From assembly GCA_963082975.1 (NCBI GenBank), contig OY720350.1, positions 40,231,851 to 40,295,850 of the forward strand: DNA of 64,000 nt, in the 5' to 3' direction. Shown one piece after another: positions 11,907 through 25,009 of the stretch. This stretch comes from Labia minor (taxonomy: Eukaryota; Arthropoda; Insecta; Dermaptera; Spongiphoridae). Below the pieces are notes generated by a model, which had not been told where the DNA came from, did not search any database, and saw nothing but the letters and a program-made list of their open reading frames with translations. Numbering within the stretch: the first letter of the stretch is position 1; the number at the start of each line of letters is the position of its first letter. Position numbers and translations under genes: made by a program.

Positions 11907-12414
11907 CAGACGGGCCCAACATGGTGGGTGGTTGAAACTTGCTTTGAGGGGTTTCTTGAATGATTCTGAACAACTTTATATGCAACTTTTTTTTATGATC
12001 TCTTTTAGTTTAATTAATAAAGTTTATTCATATTAAAGTCATTTAAACACATTTTCGGTTTTTTAAATTCGGTTTATTTTACTTTAGAAATAGTTTTATT
12101 CATATTAAAGTCATTTAAACACTTTTTCAATATTATTAATTATATATATAAAAACAAATTTATTATTTTTATTAATGACTTATGTATGAATGTAACTATT
12201 TCTAAAATAAAATAAACCGAATTTAAAAAACCGAAAATGTGTTTAAATCAGTCAAAATGTCAACCTAAATATGGGAAATACACTGAAAAATTAATTAGTT
12301 TTTATTAATTATAAACTAAAAGTGATCACATAAAAAAAGTTATAAAGTTGTTCAGAATCATTCAAGAAACCCCTCAAAGTAAGTTTCAACCACCCACCTT
12401 GTTGGGCCCGTCTG
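11907..12414. mobile_element. TA-flanked MITE with long inverted repeats
   Basis: Starts CAGACGGGCCCAACATGGTG and ends with the near-perfect reverse complement, flanked by TA at 11905-11906 and 12415-12416. The arms extend about 90 bp almost perfectly and continue, with gaps, to inner arms around AAACCGAAAATGTGTTTAAA. No open frame encodes a transposase. It is probably mobilised by a Tc1/mariner-type enzyme in trans. It lies about 170 bp upstream of the 11439-11739 exon in that exon's orientation, so it is intronic if the gene model is right. Confidence 0.85.
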
Positions 12415-12525
12415 TAATATAATTACCTAGTTTTGTTTTTTTTATTTTTGGGAAAAGAGAAGTTTTTCACTACTCTAATAAAGCAATTTTTTAAAAATAT
12501 TTATATATTCTGATGTTTTTTATCT

Positions 12526-12539
12526 GGGGGGGGGGGGGG
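12526..12539 (+). repeat. G14 homopolymer
   Basis: Fourteen consecutive G residues in otherwise A+T-rich DNA. Length may vary between individuals or be affected by sequencing error. Confidence 0.85.
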
Positions 12540-15128
12540 AATAAATAATGGATTGATGGAATTCTGCAGGCTAGTGCCTGTCATGAACATTCTAAAATTC
12601 CCATCTTAATATTGATGCCCCCTTTGGAACTACCCTATATAATTTTGAATTAAAAATTATATGTTAAATATATTTTCTTAAAATTTGTAAAATATTTTCC
12701 TTTTTAAAAATTTTTATTAAATCAATTTTAATCATTATTTAGTGATTAAAATGTAAAGTTATACTTCAAAATTAAATAATTTTCATTTTCAATTTCTAGA
12801 AGAAGAAATTTTGGAAAAAAAAATAAAGTGTTTAAATAAATAATTTAGTTAAAAAGTCAAAATTATTATAATTCTATATTTCCCAAAATGAACATCTAAA
12901 AATTTAATTGGTAAAGAAAAAAAAAAAAAATTATCGATAAACTAGTCATTGATTGTATTTCTTTGAAATCTTGATAATCTATTCAAAAGGCTAATAAAAA
13001 ATTAATGAACTCACAATGAATGACACTTGTTAGAATATATAATCAGAAGTTTTTAATTATCAAATATTTAATGAAAATCATTAATAATAACAAGCTATAA
13101 GCTTTGGCCTAATTTTTTAATTGAAAATCTTGAATATCAAGTAAATAGAAATTATGATCGATAGGTCATAATAAATTTATTCCAAGAATTTATAATATAA
13201 TTAATTAATAATTGTTTTTCAGTATTTAAACTAAAACCATAACGTATATTTAATTAAAAATTAATTATAATTAATATCAATTATCACTCTTGATTCATTG
13301 TTATACATATAACGTGGTTTTGAATAATTAGTATAACATATTCGGCATTTGTCACCCAATATCGTGGTAGATCTGTTTGAGATATAAGAATCATATATAA
13401 ACATTTTAAATAGAATTAAATTAATTAACAAGAATTGTTTGTTATTTTTGATATCGAATTATAATATATAGTATACGTAGAATATATATATATATAATCT
13501 TGCCTTTTAGAATATTTTATATTTTATATGATTAATAAAAATAAAATAATTTATCTGAAATTTTATATTATTTTTATTCTAATATATTTCTTTAAAAATC
13601 ACATGTATTTATTATGTTTGTATTTATTTATATTTATACTATATAACACTCGATTTTACTTATGTAATTTGAACCTATTTGATCACTAAATAATAATTTA
13701 TTCCGACACTGATTGTCTATTTCTGAATAAATATATACTCGTTTAGGTTTACGTGATAGTTTTTATTATTATCAAAATGAAGATAGGTTGGTCCAGGGCT
13801 ATAGTACGAAGTGTTAGTGCTAGGGCCGAGAATTCTCTATAGCTTCAAAATGCAGTAAGTCAAAGATTAACCACCTTTTCAACCCAAAATACCATCATTG
13901 ATACTTGGTCACACAGACTTAGACCAATCTCAAATTCCCTCTTTAAAACTTTCTTGAATATGGCATCGATATGGGCTAAAATTTTATAATAAGTTTCAAC
14001 TTCAAATAAAATATTTTAGTGAATTAATTAGTAAGTTAATTTTTTTAGTCATTACTCTAAATTTTTGAATGAAACCAATTTTTTTCTGATATTTAAAAAA
14101 AATATTTATTTGAAATTAAAATTTATAAAATTTAACTGAATGTTTCTGGTAAATACCGTCTAGAGATTATTTTATTATTAAGAACCAGTAGTCATCAAAA
14201 ACATTCAGTAGTGATAATGTTTATAGTTATAATTAAACAAAATATTTTATATCAATATTTTATCAATAGTGCATATATATATATATAAAATTTACAAACA
14301 TTCTAAATTAATAACCATCATATTTACGAAAAGCCCTCTAGCAAAGGGGATCAAATAAATATATACATATATGATTGACTTTCTCATTTGCCCTCTTATA
14401 TATATGTATATTATCTATATATAATATTTTTGCTAAACAAATTTACTGACCTCCCATTAAATAAATAAAGATGAAAGTATATTTGTTTATTTGGCGGTTG
14501 AGGTTCCTCTTTGAGTCAATCAAATTTAGATAACATGCGAGTGTATACATATATGGACTTAAAAGGATATGGGATTCGCCCACCTATCTACATATATACA
14601 TATATAATCGATTTCCTTCTCTATATTTGAAAATACATTTTCATTATTAATTTTAAATATTCTTATAATTTTCAATTATATAATTTTTTTATTTGACTCA
14701 AATATTTTTTGCTCTTGAATTTTATTATATAGTGAAGCTAAATTTTAAATTACAAAAATATATTTGACCTATTTTTCTATTATAATTAGGATTGACACAT
14801 TTTAAATTATAATTATTTATAATTATAGAAAAAAAATATTTTATATAAGAGAAAACTTCTAAAAATTTTATTGAAAAAATCCCAATTTTGAAAGTTAATT
14901 ATTCAATCGGAAGATTACAAAAAAATAGAAATATTTTATAGAAAAAAATCTACTCTTGAATTTATCTGTTTACATAAATATAAATAATAAAAATAAGAAA
15001 TTTAAATAATAATTTTTTGTTTGGGTTATGTAAACTAAAATTATAGTTAAAAAATATACTATATATTTTGAAATATATAATAATAATAATAATATTTACT
15101 TTACAATCATGATTTAAATATAAATTAG
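12540..15128. other. A+T-rich stretch without a supported gene
   Basis: A less A+T-rich patch at 13775-13990 can be read on the plus strand as a roughly 70-codon frame with one internal stop. It has no recognisable domain or splice sites, so I leave it uncalled. The rest is simple A/T-rich sequence with short (TA)n runs. Confidence 0.4.
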
Positions 15129-15678
15129 CTGGAGGGTCTCCACTCGACTATCTTTGAATTGGATTAAATAGCATAACATATTATATTTAAATTAAATTTA
15201 ATTACTTGTAAATTATAAATTAGAATTAATAAATAATATTTATTAAACCAGCGAATGTTTGGCTCTTTGTTGATGGCACCACGTCACGTGTTGGCGAATG
15301 AGATTTGAAGTGTTAAAAAATTAATTCTGGTACTATTAAATAAAGCTGAAATTCTATATATAGCAGTTTTATACAATTTTTAATCATGTGAAAAATTATC
15401 AAACATATATCTTTATTTTTACGTCACTTTAGAGGAAAAAAAATCAAAACGTTGTAGGCAATGAGCCTCTTCCGGCTGAGCTACATTTCTCAAAAGTTGA
15501 TAGAAAACTATGAATTTTGAATAATGCCCGTATACCAAATTTCATGATTCTAGCTCAAACCGTTTTGCGTGTTTTGCATTTTTCTCAACCTTAGTGAAAA
15601 TGACTCTGGGATCTACAAAACGTATAAAAACATAAAAATCTCAACATCGAAAATTTTCGTGATCGCAATACTATCTTT
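15129..15678 (-). mobile_element. H1 Helentron-like repeat
   Basis: Minus-strand H1 copy. The terminal hairpin is TGGAG-GGT-CTCCA, followed by a shortened subterminal repeat (GACTATC). The GGCTCTTTGTTGATGGCACC block and the conserved CGTTTTGCGTGTTTTGC region come next. The far end reads TTTTCGTGATCGCAATACTATC, the inside edge of the left subterminal hairpin. The GT microsatellite seen in other copies is almost absent here. Confidence 0.8.
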
Positions 15679-16570
15679 AATATAACCTTTAATATAGGGA
15701 TGAAAATGTCATTGACTACCTTCCTCAATAAAGAATTTGAATTATTTATGTAAATTCAAATTAGACTCAACAAATATTAAACTTGATAAGAAGTATTTTG
15801 AATATAACATTCTGTAAAGTTCATCTATATATTATTATTTACTTTATCGCCTGTTACACAATTTTCAGCTTTCTTCTTTTCAACTCTGATGATGACGTAA
15901 CAATCGAAATGCGCATAAAGCAAATATTTAAATAAACTTTTTTAATTTTAGTTTACATAATTTATTAAAATGTTTCAACTAGTGCCTATTAACTTTAATA
16001 TTTCTCATACTAAATGTGAAAGAAGGTAGTATAAGCTACTATAAACTTTTCTGTGTCAACATGTAAACAACAACATCCCTTCTATTCAAAAGTTAACTTT
16101 AAATTTAATTTTATTTATTTATTGAAAGTAGTGCTTGTCCTTATCAATATACCAAAATAATTCAAATAAAGAGTTTTTCACATCAAAAATAAATCCTAAA
16201 CTAAATCAGAGCTAGAGATCAATAATAATTTTAAAGACAAACCTAATTAATCTTAATGGAATGTTTAATTAAGACGAGTTGTCATATGAGATGGGTGATT
16301 CAAAGTTAATTCCTCCCTTCCTATAAGTTGAATGAGTTCTGAAAGTCGTCACTTTATGTCTTTTTATTATGTTATTCATAGAAAATGTTTTAATTCTACT
16401 CTTATATTTAAATTAGTTTGCTCTATGACAGAAATAGGTATTAGTTTATGTTTTACATTCTTTTTCTATTAAACAATTATTATAAATATTCAATTGTTTA
16501 TAACTGAATAATTCTTAATAAATTATTGTTAAATAGTTTTATAAATTATATTATTATATATGGGTGGACA
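15679..16570. other. A+T-rich stretch without a gene
   Basis: Near 15893-15925 lies a short match (GAAATGCGCATAAAGCAAAT) to the end of the foldback repeat at 10684-11200. Nothing else is recognised. Confidence 0.35.
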
Positions 16571-17183
16571 AGCCGAAACAATATAAAATATTGTTGAGCC
16601 TGTCGGATTACCTTTGCCACTAGTGAAGGAGTTAAAAAAGAATTCTCAACTCTTTCACACGGGTTGGAAATAAAATAAAATTAATTGGGAAGGAACCCTG
16701 AAATATATTTCACCAAAGAGTGCAGTACGTATGACTATTAGTGCGTAGGCGATTCACCTTGGAGAACCAAGATTGGAAAGAAATAATAACAAATTAAATT
16801 AATCAAAATATCCGATGCTAACATATGGATCTGCAAAGAAAAAATTAGGTTGACTTTTTTACAAATAAAAGAAAAAGATTCGTTGCCACGTTATAATATT
16901 TAATGAATAGAAAATTAATATAAAGTAAAAATAAAAAAATAAATTTATATAAAAATTAAAAGGAGATATCCTTAGAATTTAAAAATTAAATATAAAAATA
17001 AAAAGGAATAAATGCTAGCTAATGCTCAGCTAAAACAAAACAAGTTTACAAAGAAAATAACAATAATAATACCTCAACACAGTTTACAAAGCACGTGGTC
17101 CACAACAAATCTAAAAATGGCGAATTCACAGCTAAAAAGGCCAAAAGCCTGTGAACAACAGCAAGTCCTAAAAGCAAGTGGAA
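16571..17183 (+). repeat. Dispersed repeat R, copy 2
   Basis: Same orientation and order as 5903-6507: AGCCGAAACA, TGTTGAGCCTGTCGG, the AACTCTTTCAC stem, then ATGCTAGCTAATGCTCAGCT. Beyond the shared part the sequence continues to about 17340 with a GC-richer tail (AGTCCCTGGGCCCAAAAAAT) that copy 1 lacks, so copy 1 is truncated or the tail is separate. Confidence 0.6.
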
Positions 17184-18949
17184 GTGATAAACTCTCCAAA
17201 GCCAAGGGAAGAAGTCCCTGGGCCCAAAAAATCCACCAATGCAGCAAGGTGATTGGCTGTAAGGGATTACGTGACCCTTTTTGCATAGTCAACTTAGCTA
17301 CTAAACAATCTGACCAAGTGTTTGCATATAAATATACAAATATATAAAAAGAAAAACGTATAAAAATTATATAAAAAATAAATTGATATTAAAATAAATA
17401 AATCTAAATCAGGGAGAGGCTTTAACAATGGGGTTGATGATTATGTTTTAATTTTGATGGGATAATCTAGAAAATTGTTAAGGAACGTTAGTAGAAATAT
17501 TTTTTTAATAATACTCTCTCTATCTCAAACTCAAAAGTTCTTGACCGCAACAACCACATTCCTTCCAACATCCCTAACCTAAGCCACTTCTATTCAATTC
17601 ATATCTTCTTAAATATTATCATCCCACCTTATTTAACTTTCCAAAATGTTAGAAATTCAAATTAGTTTAAATCAAGTTAATGCGGTTATCTTTAAAATAG
17701 AGAAAGAATTTATTTTTACAGTAGAATGGATATAGAAGTTCAAATCAATGACTTAAAAGTAATAATTTTTTTTTATTTTCAAAATATTAAATCATTAATC
17801 CATCATTCAAAAATTAAATTAATATTAAATATTTAAAAAGTATAAATACAAAACGTGGATATTTTTACATATAGCCCATATTTCTCTTTAAAAGAATGGG
17901 CACGCCTATAACTTATGCAACCTCAAATACGAAAAAAAAATCACGAGTTAAAGATAATTCTACAAAAAATAATTTTTAATTGTTTGAGTTAGTGGTTTAA
18001 TTACTAATTCTTCTATTGATTTTTTTTTTTACATAATCAAATTATTTTATGTTTACAAATAATAAACAAATAAAAAATAAAGACATAAATATTTATCTTT
18101 TTATAGAAAATAAGAAATTTCATTATATTACCATTTCAATATCCAAGTTTCTTCTATATTTACCATTCAATGTTCCTGATGGTATAAAACTAATGAGTGG
18201 AGGGATTTGGGGGTTTGCCTAAGAATTTACAATCAATTCCCAAATGATTCCAATTCCTTTTTTTTCCTATCAGAACTTTTTTTTCAATATTCTCCTCTTA
18301 TTCAATAATAAAATATTATAAAATATTCTAGATATGACATTCTACAAAAATTCCCAATGGGAGAATTCATTTTTATTTGCACATTTTGAAGAGTATATTT
18401 TCAAATCTCAATTCAATCGAGTAGAATTCGATTTATTTATATGTATGAAGTATGTATATACATATTTATATAAATACAATATACAATTTCTTTCAATTGA
18501 TTGATTATAGAAAATATTTTTAACGAAAATATTATTTTAAAATTTAAACTATAATAGCAATTAAATGAATATTTAATAATAAAAAATATATCTTAATTAT
18601 TTTTTTGTATTGTTTTTTTATTGGCTATGGGTATTGGTCACTATTGGCTATTTATTTGATTCCATTACTATAAATATTATATTTTTAAATTTTTTATGAA
18701 CTAAGTGAAGTTTGATCTTACATCATCAGAAGTTTAGCATTTTGTCGTTGTTCTATATTCATTAATTCATCTTAATTAAGTAGATATATATTTTATTAAT
18801 CTCCAAAAATTATATTACGTTGTATAATATTATTTAAAGAAATGTATTAGTTCCAAAAGAAAATTTTTTTATTCAATTAAAAGAAAAAAAAATTTTAAAT
18901 AAATTAAATATTAACAACATATTTTCATATATATATATAACCTGATATT
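17184..18949. other. A+T-rich stretch with a faint LINE relic
   Basis: At about 17530-17640 the sequence AAAAGTTCTTGACCGCAACA resembles the non-LTR retrotransposon tail carried by the Helitrons at 29372-32690, 43991-46022 and 53630-54650 (minus-strand sense). It is too decayed to translate. No other gene is seen. Confidence 0.35.
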
Positions 18950-19297
18950 TTTTCTTTTATAACAACTTTCAATTTATAAATGTAACTAAAAATTAATAAT
19001 AATTTTAAAAAGTTAAGGTAAGTTATTTTTAACAACACTCGGTTTTTTGTTTCAAAATAGATTTTTTTTCAATTTTATGATCATTTCGACAATAACGTAA
19101 TTTGACTACTCCACTAGAGTGTAGTATAGTAAAGTTCAAACTTCTGTTACTGTCGAAATAATCATAAAGATGAATAAAAAATTTTTTTGAAACAAAAAAC
19201 CAAGTGTTGTTAATAATAACTTACCTTTAACCTTTCATTTTATTATTAATTTTCAGTTACATTTATAAATTGAAAGTTGTTATAAAAGAAAAAAAAT
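18950..19297. repeat. Foldback MITE-like element
   Basis: Two arms of about 150 bp pair with few mismatches: left CTTTTATAACAACTTTCAAT, right its reverse complement. They include GTTAAGGTAAGTTATTTTTA and, inside, TGATCATTTCGACAATAACG. The centre near 19110-19125 carries a small palindrome, CACTAGAGTG. (TA)n lies on both sides, so the exact ends and target site cannot be fixed. Confidence 0.75.
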
Positions 19298-20430
19298 TAA
19301 ATCTATATATATATATATATATATACAAATAATACAATATTTTAACGAGAATTGTCAGTCCAATCATTAAATCTATTTTCAGTTAAACTAATAGAGGACA
19401 TTAGATTCGTTTCTTTCGTCGCGATGTTGACAAAGCATACATCTATTTATGATCTTTATGATAATGATGAATTTCCAATAAATATTATCCAATCAAAATC
19501 ACTGAATTATTAGATTACTGTGCCTAAGATTTATAAAAAATATAAATAATTCGAAGAAATAAGCTGAACCAAAAGATTTGTTTCTATAGATAAAAGTTTA
19601 GTTATTAAACATGTTTTAATAAATATAAGATAGATCAAAATTTCAAAATTGATAGAAATAAATATAATTATTTAATACTACCACTTGAGTAAGATATAAT
19701 GTAATTTTCACTCTAGCCTTTAAGATATAACTTAGATATGAAAGATTCAATTCTATGAAAACTTGAACCTCTTTCAAATATATGGAATTGTCAGTAATTC
19801 GTGATAGATTACCGAGAAAGAGAAAGAGAGTGAGATTGGAGTTGTCAGGTGAATGAAGAGAAAAGGGATGTAAAAAGTAAGTTGAGATTTCTTGATTTAT
19901 GACACTTCAAAACCAGGTAGGATATAAATTTAAAGGTTTTATTAATCTGGAAATATGTATATAGATTATATATACTTGGATCGATAGCAAGTGTAAGAAT
20001 GTTGAAAGCAAATATTCTAATAAATCATTAAAAAAAAAATATTCTAAATTTTTATAATTTGCTTGAATATTTTTAAAAACATATCTTTAGTATATTTTTA
20101 GCAAATAATAAAAAATTATCTTTAAAATTCTAATAAAAATTATACATAGATAGATAGAAGATTATGTCCTTTATTAATATATTTATTTTTATTTTATTAA
20201 AAATTAAAGAAATATGATATATACGGTATATATAAAATAAATTTACTTCTCTCTCTCAGTCGGTAAATTATAGATAATTTTCTTAATTTCCTCATATTAT
20301 TCATTACTTCTACCAACCCTTCACTTTCCATTTGGTCACCCTTTTTAATGTAAATATTGAATATATTATTTTAAAAGAAATATTATAAAATTATAAATAT
20401 TATATGTTTTCAAAACTTTCTTCATTTTTT
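19298..20430. other. A+T-rich stretch without a gene
   Basis: Unique sequence with a slightly GC-richer patch at 19350-19440. No open frame or repeat structure is supported. Confidence 0.4.
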
Positions 20431-21178
20431 ACTTTCCCGCATACTTCGTATACTTAAGGGAAGTATTGGAATCGTAAAAAATTTCGACTTCGAGATTTCG
20501 ATAGATCTTGACGTTTTAGACCTCCCTGAGTCGGAAAATACCATTTTTCGAATTATGTCTGTGTGTATGTATGTATGTATGTATGTATATATGTAATGTT
20601 TGTCAGTGAGCGAATTTACTTAAAAACTAATCAAGCTAGGACTTCGAAATTTGGTACACCGATATTATTCACAGTTTGTAGATTTCTATCAAAATTTCGT
20701 CAAAATCGGTTAACCGGAAGTGGTACTTTACCTACACTGGTTGCGTTTACCTTTCAAGTAAAGTACCAGTTTGCTTCGAGATATTTGCTTCCTATTTTGT
20801 ATATAGATTTAAAAATGTAAAAAAAATTCAGATACCAAATTTCATCATGATCTGACTACCGGAAGTGACATTTTACCATAAGTAGCGTTAGGTGTAAATT
20901 ATAAATATATATTAGTGTTAAACCATTTTACTTTATAATTTAAATTAATTAGTTTGTTTATTTTTTTACATTTAAAATATCAGTTAACCGGAAGTAGCAC
21001 TTTATTCTATATATATATATATATAAATGTTACCAAATATCAAATTTGACACCAATAAACTAACACGAACTGGCTCTTTATCAATGCCAAGTTTACACAT
21101 TCTAAATATTCATTCACAACTCTTTATACCTATTTATTTATTTTATTTGCGGGAAAGTCTAGGGGAGGACACTCCCGA
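20431..21178 (+). mobile_element. H2 Helentron-like repeat, full copy
   Basis: Starts with the subterminal repeat ACTTTCCCGC, which can also fold with GGGAAGT about 20 nt later. A (GTAT)n microsatellite follows at about 20559-20592. The conserved block includes TCGAAATTTGGTACACCGAT and CGGTTAACCGGAAGTGG. It closes with GCGGGAAAGT (21149-21158), the inverse of the left repeat, followed by the hairpin GGGAG-GACA-CTCCC at the extreme end. The order matches H1 exactly although the terminal sequences differ. No Rep or helicase gene is present. Confidence 0.75.
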
Positions 21179-21519
21179 TTTTTTTTAGATATGTGTTACA
21201 AAATAATTTGATATTTTTATGCTTATTATTATTAAAATGTGTAAAATTCCTATCAATAGGATATCTAGAAGTAATATTCAATTTTTAAAAAATTTATTTG
21301 AATTTTTATGCAAGTATAAACAAAAATAAATAAAGAATTAAATGAGCGTGAAATTTTAGTAACAAATATATTCTTTTATTTTTTTAAATTATTTATTTAT
21401 ATATTTTTTTAGTATCTCAAATAAAAGGTTGAAAATCATTGGTTTGTTAAATAAAAGTAACCTTTTGAATTTAAAAGATCTAAGCCCTTCAAAACGAAAA
21501 AAGAAATATACATAGTATA

Positions 21520-21555
<36 letters not shown>

Positions 21556-23736
21556 TATATATTTCAAAAGGAAAACATCTATTTGTATACGTTTACATTT
21601 AGTAGCAAAAATGATGATGGTATTTTGTCTAGAGAAAAACATCTTGCAAGAGAAAAAAAATCTCGTCTTCTATTGAAAAAGAAAAAATTTACATAGAATG
21701 GCAATAGGAATAAAACTGAAAAGGCATCTTTTCTTCTCTCTCTCTCATTCTTCTTATCTTCATTTATTACATTTTCTATATGAATGCAAAAAAGAAATAT
21801 CTCTATAGAATTAACTTTTAAATCTACTCAAGAATAATTTTAAAAAAGGATTATATTAAAAGAAAAGAGAATAATGCAGAAGAGTAGGTAGGTATACGAG
21901 AGAATTTTATATTCGAACCTGGTTAACATTTATAATATTACATTTGTAACTAAATTTAAAAGTGAATAGAAGAGATGCATTCAATTTTTTTCCTAATTTT
22001 ATTAATTACAACAAATTGTAATTTATAAAATAATTTCAAAGGTAAATAAGAATAAATACAATTTTGTGTATGTTATTATAAAGCCCTAAAAGTTTGGTCG
22101 TCTTCTTGTTGACCTACTATTTCCTTAAATCTGGTTCGATTTGAGCCTGGGAAGAGAATTTTTTTTTCTGCTGTATGTTACGTGATCGCTTAAGTGGTAC
22201 TTATTTAGGAGTTAATTAAAATAAGAAGTAGCGGCTCCAATCAAGAAAATCAAGATAAAGATTGAGAGCTGATACATTATACTAATCATGCAACACCTCT
22301 ACCCCACATGAGCAGCAACCAACTTTATAGGTGCTTTATAGAATTTTCAAAATCAAGAAGTTACTTTTTTATGTTATTATAGAAATAAAGTCCTTAGAAA
22401 AATGATTATATAATATAAATTTGATTTTCTAAAATTTAATTTTTTTTTTAAATTAAAATTTGTTTACTTATATTTTCTAACTTTTATCAAATCTTATTAT
22501 ATAAATAGGTATATTAACACTTATACACTTATATTTGTGGATTATCATCTAAAATGCATCTAACTAATTAGTGATTTTAAAAATACAGCTGTTAAATTTA
22601 ATAATAATTACCATATTTATTAAATATATATTTTTTTATAAATGTTCTTATATATTGCATTATGTATCAATTTATTATCATTTCAAAAGAGGATAAAAAA
22701 ATTTCTATGTAATTTTTTTATATATAAATTATATTTTATTTATATATAACCAAGGAATAGAAGAAACACGTCCTTTTAATAAATGTTCAATTTACTTTAA
22801 TGAATCGCCAATTTTTTTCCCCCTCTGACTTTGACTCGGACGGCAATGAGAAGAAAAAAATTCCCTTAAAGTAATTGAATGTTCCATTTTTCGAAGTTCC
22901 AGGGCTAGATCATAAAAAGAGAGAGATAGAGAGAGAGAGAGAGGGAAAGAAGGGTTGGTAAGCGTGAGTTATGATGTTTCGTTCATTTTACCGGATAAAA
23001 AACGTTTTAATCTATTTTCTGACCGATTGGAAAACACCCACATTCGTGTCTCTCTCTCTCTTTCCTATTAGAAATAAATTAAATACATAACAGCATCCAG
23101 GATTTTCATCAGACCGGTTGATGCCCCTTTCAATATACAATTTTTAAATTCAAACATATATTCCTTCCTTCTACAATGAGGAGGAGGAGGAGGGGGGGAA
23201 GGAATTCCACGTTATAGTCATATATCCACCTTATCATCTTTAATTTTTTATTCATTTATTTTCATTTGAATCGATTATCATTCATTCAGAAAAATTATTT
23301 TAAAATTTAGAAGAGAAGTTGACTGTTGTTGAAATGTACTTTTGTGGACAAATGAGCTTTTTATTTCATTAATTTCACCTTTTTTTACCCCTTAATTAAA
23401 GAATAAATATAATTTAATATTTTTTACTTATCATTTTTTATACTGTTATCATTATAATTATAATAATTTCACACAACATATATGAATATATAAAATATAT
23501 TATAATTTTATTTGTTTAGTGAATATTTATACTATTATTTATCTACATTAAACTTTTAGAATTATAATATAATATATAACATTTTTTTTTTGTAAATAAC
23601 ACAAATTAAGTATTATATAAATGGAAAATAATTATTAAACAAACATTTTATTTGTTTTTATATGTATTGCAGATTTGATATTACGATTATAATACTAATA
23701 CTGATAATAATAGTAATAATATTAATAATAACAAGA

Positions 23737-23770
<34 letters not shown>

Positions 23771-24757
23771 GAATATTACAGTAATATATTAATTTTTTTT
23801 TTTCTGTAAAATTCCAAATGTTGGAAATTAAAAGCCTCTCCAGCCTACCCATTTTCGAGTAATAATTCATAAAAATTAATATTAGTACTGTCGCTCGTTT
23901 CAGCCCATACTCCTAATACTAGAGGTATGAACAGAATAATATACTCCAAATAAACCCTTTTCAAAACCCATTGGAGTAGAGTGAAAAATTCCAGGATTAG
24001 ACAGCTATAAATTACTCCTCTTAGTAAAGGGCTGGAATCAAAAGCATAGCGTCAAGGGGATGGGGTTATACGAAGAGAATGGGACTAGATGGGTCGAAGG
24101 GTATAGGAGCATTGGGGTGGGGGTTTATTACTCCCATCGTGATTATATATCATTGTCCTAAAACTATAATCATTGAATTATTATGAAACTGCATCAAAAG
24201 AGCTATAAAAATGTTCAAAAAGTATTAATAAATAAGAGTTGCTAAGGATTATTTATTTCCCAAATATATATATATATATATATAATAGGGTGAGGGCAGA
24301 AGTGAAACTGTTTTATGACTATATAACTTAGCTTTAATTGAGAGGACTTGTCATTAATATCCAACCATAGAAATAGAAATACATCACCATCAACAAAAAT
24401 AAAGTTGAGTGATATAAATGATGAAATTGAATTGAGGATTTTTTTTTATTCATAGGGGTGGGAGAAGAGCGTATTTTGGTTGTATGATAGTCACCGGCTT
24501 ATGTGTCATTTGCATTTGAATTATTATCAATTAAAGTGAATATCTAAAACAATCATGGGATCTCTCTCTCTCTATCTATCTATCTACGATATACGTGCAA
24601 TATCGTATGGTATTTATAAATCATATATATATATATCCTATTATATTAAGTATAGAACAGTAAAAAGGTTTTAATAGAAATATCTCGAATTTACATATAG
24701 TTACATCAATTTTAAATGGTATTAAATAATTATTATTATTATTATCTTATTAGAATA
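21179..24757. other. Unique A+T-rich stretch, 3.6 kb
   Basis: No gene is supported. Visible features are (TA)n at about 21521-21554, GC-richer patches at 22080-22320 and 22810-23220, and a trinucleotide run (TTA)n at 23740-23770. A GA-rich run at 22918-22944 and TC-rich run at 23049-23062 could pair. A GC-richer unique patch lies at 23890-24140. These patches may be conserved noncoding sequence of the surrounding gene; that is a guess. Confidence 0.4.
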
Positions 24758-24761
24758 TTAA

Positions 24762-25005
24762 CACACTATGAGCGGGGCGGGTATTTGTACCCGTTGCGAG
24801 GACTGCCACTTATAAGCGGAGCGGGTATTTATACCCGTTGCCACTTATATGAGGGATATATATTAGTTATCGTATAAAATAAGTAATTTTAAGTGACACA
24901 AGGGAAAATATATATTATATAAGTGGCAACGGGTATAAATACCCGCCCCGCTTATAAGTGGCAGTCCCCGCAACGGGTACAAACACCCGCCCCGCTCATA
25001 GTGTG
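24762..25005. mobile_element. piggyBac-type MITE, copy 1
   Basis: A 244-bp element with arms over 80 bp long, starting CACACTATGAGCGGGGCGGG and flanked by TTAA on both sides (24758-24761 and 25006-25009), the piggyBac target. Each arm contains two ACCCGTTGC-containing blocks (GGGTATTTGTACCCGTTGC and GGGTATTTATACCCGTTGCC), so the arms are themselves repetitive. No transposase is encoded. It provides the empty-site reference for the disrupted copy at 26491-27220. Confidence 0.88.
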
Positions 25006-25009
25006 TTAA

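Noticed and set aside
13777..13992. Plus-strand coding-like frame of about 70 codons
   Set aside because: Internal stop, no known motif and no splice signals.
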